Part shown: positions 25,093-31,498 of the stretch, in pieces
Numbering within the stretch: position 1 is the first letter of the stretch
How the letters are laid out: each line of letters begins with the position of its first letter
Assembly (NCBI GenBank): GCA_016786885.1
Contig: JAEUVO010000064.1
Span: forward strand, 186,001-250,000
Source of the DNA: Chitinophagaceae bacterium
Lineage (GTDB): Bacteria > Bacteroidota > Bacteroidia > Chitinophagales > Chitinophagaceae
Length of the DNA: 64,000 bases
Direction of reading: 5' to 3'
Notes under the pieces: generated by a model
What the model saw: the letters and a program-made list of their open reading frames with translations, nothing else
The model's database searches: none
Told to the model about the DNA's origin: nothing
Program-made: the position numbers and the translations under genes

Positions 25093-25959
25093 ATGCCAAC
25101 ACCCAAACTTATAATAAGAGCAGGTGAGTTAAAAACAATGCCAGCTCAAACACATCTTTTTTCAGAGATATCAATTGAAAATGGCGGAAATCTTAGAATA
25201 CTCGGAAACAGTTCTCAATGGTGTATTCTGCATTGCACAGGCGATGTAACAATAAACGGTATAATAGAATTTATAAGATTTAAGTCAGGTAATAATTCAT
25301 ATGCAACTACATCTCCAGATGGAACTGCATTAGCTCACACTTATAATCAAAATAATAAAGGAGGAGATGGTGGTAAAGGTGGCAATTCAAGATGCAACTT
25401 TAATATATTGGGTGGTGGCGAAGGAGCATCAGGAACGCATGAATATGGTGGCGGAGGTGGTGCCGGAGGAATTTTTTTTGAACCATATTCAAATTGTAAA
25501 AACCAAAAAGGCAATGATGCCAATAAAGATAAAGGTGGGTTAAGTATTAATAAGGAAGGGAAAGGCGGAGATGGTTGGAAAAGAGATCCATATAGTAATG
25601 GAGGGTTATTATTTATATTTTGCGGAAATAATTTTGATGGCACGAACGGTTCAATAGTTTTAACCGGGCTTGATGGGGAGGATGGTAAGGATGGAAGTAA
25701 AAATAGGCATCAAGTACGAGGTGATCGATATGATGGATGCGGTGGCGGAGGAGGTGGTCAACCAGGAGGTTTGGGGGGAGTATGTATAATTAGGGTTGGG
25801 GGTACAATTTTAAATTATCCAACTATAAATGTGAAAGGTGGGTATGGAGGTGATGGAGGTAAAGGAGCAAGAGGTGGTTATCAAGAAATCGCATCTGCAG
25901 AAGATGGAACAAATGGTGAAGATGGCGAGAATGGGTATGTAAAATATATCAATAATTAA
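25093..25959 (+). CDS. Glycine-rich repeat protein
   Basis: 288 aa. The N-terminal 85 residues (PKLIIRAGELKTMPAQTHLFSEISIENGGNLRIL) look like a short beta-rich domain. The rest is glycine-rich, with blocks GGDGGKGG, GGGGGAGG, GLDGEDGKDG and CGGGGGGQPGG, broken by short hydrophobic beta-like strands (GLLFIFCG, GVCIIRVGG). The composition recalls PGRS or phage-tail glycine-rich domains and, in GLDGEDGKDG, collagen triplets. There is no signal peptide. Codon use is visibly AT-richer than in the pyrimidine operon. It is convergent with the kinase gene. The function is unknown. Confidence 0.75.
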   Translation: MPTPKLIIRAGELKTMPAQTHLFSEISIENGGNLRILGNSSQWCILHCTGDVTINGIIEFIRFKSGNNSYATTSPDGTALAHTYNQNNKGGDGGKGGNSRCNFNILGGGEGASGTHEYGGGGGAGGIFFEPYSNCKNQKGNDANKDKGGLSINKEGKGGDGWKRDPYSNGGLLFIFCGNNFDGTNGSIVLTGLDGEDGKDGSKNRHQVRGDRYDGCGGGGGGQPGGLGGVCIIRVGGTILNYPTINVKGGYGGDGGKGARGGYQEIASAEDGTNGEDGENGYVKYINN

Positions 25960-26148
25960 AGATTTCATTGGCATTATGCAAACATGTAATAATAAATAAG
26001 CTAGCAGTTTGGACTTTAGTAATTATCATCAACTTTCTTTATAATAAAATCAGTTTTTTAAACAGACTATCTTGATTTTGTCCCAAGCATAGTCTGTTGT
26101 GATACTCACTTGTACTTCCCAGTTTCATGGCGACATCGATGTCCATCT

Positions 26149-27834
26149 CTACCGCCTCGAATTTTGGTTTTGTTCTCTACAACAATAGCCTTCAACAGCT
26201 ACAGATAATTTATCTCCAAATCTTTTTAAAACAGCTATGTTGTACTCGATATCATGCTCTGTTAATTTGTTTCCATCTTGACTAACGATTTTTCCGCACC
26301 ATCCACATCGATATATAGGTTGTTCAACGAGTAAAAATCTTTTATCTGGTTTATTTATACTGTCCAAACCTTTATCTGGTGAATTTTCATTAGATGCTAT
26401 TTTTGATTTTATTTTAGTAACCGTGAATCTAATCATATCTCTAAATTCATCAGTAGATAATCTATCATGTCTACCATCATACGTTTCTGAAATAAGATTA
26501 TAAGTAGACCGTTTTCCAAATATTACAAAATTGCCTTTGAATCTTCGTCGTACCCTTCTCACAAATCTGGTTATGTAAAAATCTTTCCTATTGTGATACA
26601 GAACCGAATATGGGTAATAACAACCTGGCGCAAGTTCAGTCACATCTTCATAATTTTCTGTGATTTTCATATAAGCATTATCTGTTGTTTCAGAGAATTG
26701 TATTGGCTTTAGTTCGTCAAGTTCCAACCGAAAATAATTCCATTCTGGATCCTCGCCGAAAGATTCAAAAATTAATCTTTTAGGTTTAATTATTTCAATA
26801 ACTGAAAAATCCATTTCCAAACAATCTTCTTCGGTTGACAATTTTACATCAACTAAGTCTAAACCACCACTAACTGGAAAAAAAACATGGTTAAGATTTT
26901 GTGTTGAGCACAATATCTTGAGTATTTTCATTATGTCTTCTCTATTATTCCAAACAACTCTTTCAGGTATTGAAGTTGGAAATAGTTTGGTTTGTACATC
27001 AAACCATTCTCTTCTTTTACTCTCATGAAAACTAGCTGCAAGGCTTTGCCACTCTTTTAACGAGTCAATGAATTCAGTAATTGTTGGCCTTTTGTTCGGA
27101 TCATTATCAGTACATTTAAATAGTAAGTTATCTATTGTAGAAGTAAATGCGCTGCGATTATAATTTCTTAATTCAAGAATTGAGTCTGTTGAATACTGAC
27201 CATCAAATCCTTTATTATTATTTGTTAAAAAAATCCACAAGGTTTTTGCTAATGAATATACGTCTGCTTTGAGACCATTTGCTGTTGATGAGTCTCGTCT
27301 CATTTCAGGGGCAATAGTCCATTTAGCTCCAATGTTTTCATTTATTCTTGATATATCTTTCTTATCAGGATAATCTACTAAACCAAAATCAGCTAGCATA
27401 AATTTTGAATCATAATATAAAATATTAGCAGGTTTTATATCTCGATGTGAAATTCCCCGACTATGAAGTTTATCTAAAACTTCTGCTATTTCTAAAATGG
27501 CTTTTACTTTTGACTCGATAGGCTGCTGACTTATTATGCTTTCACTTTTTTCTGCTATCGGCATTACATAAAACGGTGGGTCGTTTCCTATAAGAATTTC
27601 TGGAAGGTATTTTTCATCTAGCGGCATTAAACCTTGTATGTCACAGTGGTTTTGAAGAATAAAAATCTCATCCTTGAATCTGTGATATGCTTTGGCTTTT
27701 ATTGATTTAAGAATTTTAATTGCTCGAGATTCATTCTCATTTTCACACATCCAAACTTCACCATTCCCACCTCCGCCTATTCGAGAATTTAAAACCCATT
27801 TACCAAACTTGAATCCCTTTTTAAGTTTAATCAT
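26149..27834 (-). CDS. Eukaryotic-like Ser/Thr protein kinase with an unassigned C-terminal half
   Basis: 561 aa from ATG 27834; an upstream in-frame TTG overlaps the -7 element and is rejected. All kinase landmarks are intact: Gly-rich loop IGGGGNGEVW (19-28), Lys40 (RAIK), HRD 130-132 with KPAN, DFG 149-151, APE 175-177 and D191. The kinase domain ends near residue 275. The other half matches nothing I know; it has a beta-rich part (HVFFPVSGGLDLVDVKL), a very basic patch (RFVRRVRRRFKGNF) and a Cys cluster CGWC...CC near the end that could bind zinc. No TM helix or PASTA domain, so it is predicted cytosolic. It lies alone in AT-rich DNA. Confidence 0.88.
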   Translation of the reverse strand: MIKLKKGFKFGKWVLNSRIGGGGNGEVWMCENENESRAIKILKSIKAKAYHRFKDEIFILQNHCDIQGLMPLDEKYLPEILIGNDPPFYVMPIAEKSESIISQQPIESKVKAILEIAEVLDKLHSRGISHRDIKPANILYYDSKFMLADFGLVDYPDKKDISRINENIGAKWTIAPEMRRDSSTANGLKADVYSLAKTLWIFLTNNNKGFDGQYSTDSILELRNYNRSAFTSTIDNLLFKCTDNDPNKRPTITEFIDSLKEWQSLAASFHESKRREWFDVQTKLFPTSIPERVVWNNREDIMKILKILCSTQNLNHVFFPVSGGLDLVDVKLSTEEDCLEMDFSVIEIIKPKRLIFESFGEDPEWNYFRLELDELKPIQFSETTDNAYMKITENYEDVTELAPGCYYPYSVLYHNRKDFYITRFVRRVRRRFKGNFVIFGKRSTYNLISETYDGRHDRLSTDEFRDMIRFTVTKIKSKIASNENSPDKGLDSINKPDKRFLLVEQPIYRCGWCGKIVSQDGNKLTEHDIEYNIAVLKRFGDKLSVAVEGYCCREQNQNSRR

Positions 27835-27852
27835 TTTCGCTTTTTGAATAAG

Positions 27853-27860
27853 CAAAGTTA
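27853..27860 (-). promoter_or_regulatory. Putative -7 element (TAACTTTG) of the kinase gene
   Basis: Exact match to TAnnTTTG on the minus strand, 18 nt upstream of the kinase ATG at 27834. No clear -33 motif. Confidence 0.42.
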
Positions 27861-28204
27861 AAAAATGAGGCTATATTAGCATTTACCTGATGTATAAAAC
27901 ATTTAGCCATTGTTAGTGTTAAACAAAGCCTCAGCCATTGTTGGTGCTATCACCAGCAATATAAAAGCTTAGTCATTATCACTCAGCCGTTGTTCGTCCC
28001 TGCCTGCCAGTAGCAAGGTTAAGACCAACAAAATAAAATGCTATAACTCAGCCTTGGTTCGTGTCCGTAACAAAATAAAAGAAAGCCCCGATGCGTGTCC
28101 CCACGCATTGGAACGAATTTTATAATAGTGATGCGTGGAGACACATATCACCGCATCCGCACAACCAACGGACAACAATTACCTTTGACAAAAAATAGAA
28201 CCAT
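27861..28204. other. Gene-less stretch between the kinase gene and the truncated DHFR-like copy
   Basis: It contains the degenerate AGCC repeats and, at 28090-28165, a near-palindrome with two GATGCGTG words (GATGCGTGTCCCCACGCATT and GATGCGTGGAGACACATATC). The last 40 nt are similar to the DNA just upstream of the intact DHFR-like gene at 29112. No protein gene is seen. Confidence 0.6.
27903..28080. repeat. Four degenerate tandem units built on AGCC(A/G)TTGTTNGTG
   Basis: Units start near 27906 (AGCCATTGTTAGTG), 27935 (AGCCATTGTTGGTG), 27995 (AGCCGTTGTTCGTC) and 28051 (AGCCTTGGTTCGTG), spaced about 30-60 nt. Three are preceded by CTC, and some carry a short hairpin (TTGTTGGTG/CACCAGCAA in unit 2). 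No open reading frame is convincing here. The units resemble attC-type cassette junctions in being imperfectly palindromic, but no integrase is in the window. Confidence 0.5.
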
Positions 28205-28330
28205 ATGAGAAAAATAATTTCCTTCATGCACCTGTCGCTTGATGGTTTTGTAGCAGGGCCCAATGGAGAAATGAAATGGATCAAATTGGATGAAGAGATC
28301 TTTGATCATGTCGGTAAGCGGATAAGTTAG
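28205..28330 (+). pseudogene. Truncated 5' duplicate of the DHFR-like (RibD C-terminal) gene
   Basis: 41 codons (MRKIISFMHLSLDGFVAGPN...VGKRIS) then TAG. They match the first 41 residues of the protein starting at 29112, except K for N at residue 24 and L for A at residue 28. Similarity also extends upstream of the ATG. After the TAG the sequences part. The remnant is too short to form the RibD/DHFR fold and is most likely a broken copy. An inserted or unrelated repeat-like segment (28331-28520) follows. Confidence 0.85.
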
Positions 28331-28530
28331 TCTCGATTAGCGGAGTCTGCCTTGTCCCCCGCTGGCGGGGGCCGCATTTCCAAAGTTTTTGCATCTCCAA
28401 TTTGGGGTGGATAAGAAACCACGGGCAGCGTTATCTCCACCCCTGTTGGAGACTCACTGCAATCCTAATACTTTGTTTCCCAGCCGAGTCTCCGCAGGGA
28501 CTTGGTGCCAACCTGAAAGCCTTTAACTTT
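28331..28530. repeat. Repeat-like filler with inverted words
   Basis: It contains the small palindrome CCCCCGCTGGCGGGGG near 28357-28372, the words ATCTCCACCCC/GGGGTGGAT and the GAGTCTCCGCAGGGACTT word near 28485-28502. The last resembles the perfect GAGTCTCC/GGAGACTC hairpin at 31447. No gene seen. Confidence 0.45.
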
Positions 28531-28535
28531 AGCCA

Positions 28536-29039
28536 ATGATTGACCTGAATGACAGCAATTGGAAAGAACTGGAAGGCGGCTATCGAATGCCCTATGATGC
28601 ATCAGTGCCTTTAAAGAAATTGGAAACTGATGTAAGTAAACAGGAAATTGATGCTGCCTTTGCCGAACTCTGGAATGAATTGCACCACCAGGGCGATGTT
28701 GGCCTTGCCTCCTATTTCGCTGTTCCGCACCTTATAAGAATTGCAAAAGAAAAGAAGTTATTTGATTATAACGTTCCCGGTCTTGTCACGACAATAGAGA
28801 TCGAAAGGCATACTGATAATCCAAAGCTTCCCAAAGAATTTGAAGAAGCCTATTTATTTTCCATCCAGGAAGAACTGCCTGACCTTATCAGTCAAATGAT
28901 GAAGGTCAAATGGGATATGACACTCACGGCAACTGCGCTTGCTGCCCTGGCTGTTTCAAAAGGACATATTCAACTGGCTGATGCAATTTTAAAACTGGAA
29001 GAGCAAAGTACATTAAGTGAGTTCCTAGAGAACTATTAA
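28536..29039 (+). CDS. Conserved hypothetical protein, helical
   Basis: 167 aa, predicted soluble and mostly alpha-helical. The text NWKELEGGYRMPYDASVPLKKLE, AFAELWNELHHQGDVGLASYFAVPHLIRIA is one I recall from unannotated proteins in several phyla, which often show HEAT-like helical pairs. No catalytic motif is visible. An immunity-protein-like role is conceivable from composition and location but not supported by any direct sign. It lies between the broken and the intact DHFR-like genes. Confidence 0.68.
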   Translation: MIDLNDSNWKELEGGYRMPYDASVPLKKLETDVSKQEIDAAFAELWNELHHQGDVGLASYFAVPHLIRIAKEKKLFDYNVPGLVTTIEIERHTDNPKLPKEFEEAYLFSIQEELPDLISQMMKVKWDMTLTATALAALAVSKGHIQLADAILKLEEQSTLSEFLENY

Positions 29040-29111
29040 ACTCTTTTCTTCCATCGTTCGTCCCGGCAGCAACAGAAAATGAATTACCTTTCTTTCAAAA
29101 TGTAGAACTAC

Positions 29112-29684
29112 ATGAGAAAAATAATTTCCTTCATGCACCTGTCGCTTGACGGTTTTGTAGCAGGCCCGAACGGAGAAATGAACTGGATCAAAGCGGATGA
29201 AGAAATTTTTGATCATGTCGGTAAACGGATAAGCGAAGGCGACACAGCCTTATATGGTCGGGTAACTTACCAGCTAATGGAAAGTTACTGGCCTACTGCA
29301 GCCAACAAACAGAATGCCAGCAAACACGACATGGAACATTCGGCATGGTACAGCAAAGTGCACAAACTGGTTCTGTCAAAAACAATGAAAGATGTTGCTT
29401 TACCTAACACAACAATCATCAGCGACAACCTTTCGGACAGAATAAATGAAATAAGACAACAGGCAGGTCCGGACATCCTGCTTTTTGGCAGCCCGACAGC
29501 AACACATTCATTGATGAAACTGAATTTAATTGACGGCTATTGGCTATTTGTTAATCCCATCATTTTGGGGCAAGGCATTCCCTTGTTTACAGTCAGAAAA
29601 GAAAAAATTAAGCTCAACCTGGTATCAACTCATCAATTTACCTGCGGGGTAACAGAACTGAATTACACAGTGGACAGACAATAA
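29112..29684 (+). CDS. Dihydrofolate reductase family protein (RibD C-terminal-like)
   Basis: 190 aa. It opens with RKIISFMHLSLDGFVAGPNGEMNWI and has GDTALYGRVTYQLMESYWP and LLFGSPTATHSLMKLNLIDGYWLFVNPIILGQGIPLF, the usual pattern of RibD-C/DHFR-fold oxidoreductases (the YyaP/YwjB group). These bind NADPH, but their physiological substrate is mostly unknown; they are not the essential FolA. A truncated copy of its 5' end lies 907 nt upstream. The ATG is preceded by an AT-rich leader without SD. Confidence 0.87.
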   Translation: MRKIISFMHLSLDGFVAGPNGEMNWIKADEEIFDHVGKRISEGDTALYGRVTYQLMESYWPTAANKQNASKHDMEHSAWYSKVHKLVLSKTMKDVALPNTTIISDNLSDRINEIRQQAGPDILLFGSPTATHSLMKLNLIDGYWLFVNPIILGQGIPLFTVRKEKIKLNLVSTHQFTCGVTELNYTVDRQ

Positions 29685-29838
29685 ACAACGAACCTGCATG
29701 AACGAATAGAAGAAACCCTAACTCCGATCTCATGCCTTCGGCAGATAAATTGGTAAGGTCAACACATAAGCCATAGCACAACAGCAACAGCGGCGTAAAG
29801 CTGCCCGGCCAGTTAAATAATTTCTACCACCAATTCGC

Positions 29839-29846
29839 TACATTTG
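29839..29846 (+). promoter_or_regulatory. Putative -7 element (TACATTTG)
   Basis: Exact TAnnTTTG match, 40 nt upstream of the TMEM175-like ATG at 29887. No clear -33 motif. Confidence 0.38.
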
Positions 29847-29886
29847 AAAACGGGCATATACGTTTAAGTAACCTCAGCACCACTAT

Positions 29887-30495
29887 ATGTTTAAACAATT
29901 CTCCGACGAAGCCGAAAAGAACCGTTTTGAAACCTTTGTTGATGCCATCCTCGCCATCATCATGACCATACTGGTACTGGAATTCAAAGTACCTGAAGAA
30001 GCTTTTCATTCAGATGGAAACATCAAGTCATTCCTGGTTCACCTGCTGCCATCATTTTTCAGCTACTTCATTTCTTTCTCCACTATTGTCATATTATGGA
30101 TGGATCATCATAACCTGTTCCGCCTGCTGAAAAGAGCAGACCCACCTTTAGTGTTTCTTAATTTTATATTTATACTTTTTCTGTCGGCCACACCTTTTAC
30201 CACCTCGCTGGCCGGCAGGAATTTTGAAAGCTCCTTTGCAGTGTCTCTTGTTGGCATCAACTATTTGCTGATGAACATAGCCTTCTCCTCTATCTGGGTA
30301 TATGCCTTAAAGAATAAGATGATTACTGAAGAAGCGCAGCAAAAGCTGTCTACAAAAAGGGAAAACATGACCATTCTTATCGGCATTCTGCTTAGCCTCA
30401 TAGGCATACCGCTGGCCTATGTCAGCACTTATATCACTTTTAGCTTGTTCTTTATCATACTTATTATTCATGTTATAAGGTTATGGCGGCATTAG
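29887..30495 (+). CDS. TMEM175-family potassium channel-like protein (DUF1211)
   Basis: 202 aa with about six TM helices. The first helix carries the family pattern RFETFVDAILAIIMTILVLEFKVP, where FVDA replaces the usual FSDG. WMDHHNLFRLLKRAD and LNFIFILFLSATPFTTSL are also typical. Bacterial TMEM175 homologues form K+-selective tetramers in the inner membrane. The FSD-to-FVD change is at a conserved motif, so gating or selectivity could differ. The gene is monocistronic as far as can be seen. Confidence 0.85.
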   Translation: MFKQFSDEAEKNRFETFVDAILAIIMTILVLEFKVPEEAFHSDGNIKSFLVHLLPSFFSYFISFSTIVILWMDHHNLFRLLKRADPPLVFLNFIFILFLSATPFTTSLAGRNFESSFAVSLVGINYLLMNIAFSSIWVYALKNKMITEEAQQKLSTKRENMTILIGILLSLIGIPLAYVSTYITFSLFFIILIIHVIRLWRH

Positions 30496-30540
30496 TTGAT
30501 GTGGCGGGATTTATTTCAACTTTTTCCAACTGAACCCCTG

Positions 30541-30577
30541 AAAGCTTGCCTGCGGAAACTCGTCTGAGAAAAAATTG
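30541..30577. repeat. Dispersed repeat copy (ACTCGTCTGAGAAAAAATT)
   Basis: AAAGCTTGCCTGCGGAAACT followed by CGTCTGAGAAAAAATTG. The same word, GGAGACTCGTCTGAAAAAAA, occurs at 31461-31480, and GAAGCTTGGCTGCC at 31381-31394. It lies between two plus-strand genes. Confidence 0.45.
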
Positions 30578-30618
30578 TGGTTTTATGTAACTTTAATAAT
30601 CACCATTAAACCTTTACA

Positions 30619-31341
30619 ATGAGCAACAGCACTGCCACTACTGAAGCTTCTCCTGCCATCAGTTTACTATACAACCTGATGGCGCAAAAAGATACCCCAC
30701 TGCCCACACCTGAAGAAATGACCGGGGCCGGTATTGAAGCCAATGATGCCAGCATTATTAAAGAAATTGTAACTGTAACCCGGGAAAATAACCGGCAGCT
30801 CCAGTCATACTATGATGAAGCGAATAAACCGGTAATTGAAAAGAGAATAAGCAATGCATTGATGATGGAAGAAGAAGCCGGCAAGAGCGGAAAGAAAACT
30901 ATGGAATTGGTTGCAGAACTCAAAGAGTCATTAATCAGCAATGCTACCGGCACCCTTAGTGCATTTAACCGGGTCATCCTTTTTTATAGTATTGCCTTTT
31001 TCTTAGGTATAGCTATGATGGTGGCCGCTGTGGTATTCGGGGCCATGGGTAAAACGGTGCTGGCAGTGGCGTTTGGAACCATTGGGTTGATAGATATTGT
31101 AACTTATTTTGTAAAACTTCCTGCCAATAAAATTCAGGAGAGCCGGAGTAACCTGTCGCAGTTACAGGTAGTGCTCCTGGTTTGGCTGAAAGACCTTATA
31201 AACAATGAAGTACTCTCAGGAAAATTGATCAATGTCTCATCGCCATCTATAAAGGATTATAAAGACTTAGCTGACATTAACATTGAAAACACCGGTAAGT
31301 TGCTTAAAATGATTGAAACAATGGCCGAACCAAAAGATTAA
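30619..31341 (+). CDS. Hypothetical membrane protein with two TM helices
   Basis: 240 aa. A polar N-terminal half (about 1-115) is predicted helical, with Lys/Glu-rich segments. Two TM helices follow (about 117-137 and 143-163, FYSIAFFLGIAMMVAAVVFG and TVLAVAFGTIGLIDIVTYFV), then a C-terminal helical domain (about 170-240). No motif is recognised. The N-terminal and C-terminal parts should face the same side. The neighbourhood (repeats, DHFR-like gene, ion-channel-like gene) gives no functional hint. Confidence 0.65.
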   Translation: MSNSTATTEASPAISLLYNLMAQKDTPLPTPEEMTGAGIEANDASIIKEIVTVTRENNRQLQSYYDEANKPVIEKRISNALMMEEEAGKSGKKTMELVAELKESLISNATGTLSAFNRVILFYSIAFFLGIAMMVAAVVFGAMGKTVLAVAFGTIGLIDIVTYFVKLPANKIQESRSNLSQLQVVLLVWLKDLINNEVLSGKLINVSSPSIKDYKDLADINIENTGKLLKMIETMAEPKD

Positions 31342-31446
31342 TCGGGCAGCAGGTTTATTTTTTACAATCTTCGTCTGCCGGAAGCTTGGCTGCCTACCGG
31401 AGGTAGGTAAACCGCAGGCAAGGAACCCGGCACAAACGATAAACAA

Positions 31447-31472
31447 AGACGAGTCTCCTTGGAGACTCGTCT
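31447..31472. repeat. Perfect 12-bp hairpin (AGACGAGTCTCC-TT-GGAGACTCGTCT)
   Basis: Arms 31447-31458 and 31461-31472 pair without mismatch. It lies between the convergent plus gene ending at 31341 and the minus-strand protease ending at 31499. Read on the minus strand it is followed by TTTGTTT, so it may end transcription of the protease gene. Related words at 28485 and 30557 suggest a dispersed repeat. Confidence 0.65.
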
Positions 31473-31498
31473 GAAAAAAATAGCTTCATATATCTATC

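Noticed and set aside
25347..25643. Proline-rich minus-strand frame
   Set aside because: It is the antisense shadow of the glycine-rich repeats; Gly codons GGN read as Pro CCN on the other strand.
31447..31472. Hairpin as a plus-strand terminator
   Set aside because: It is followed by an A-run, not a T-run, on the plus strand; a minus-strand terminator or dispersed repeat is more likely.
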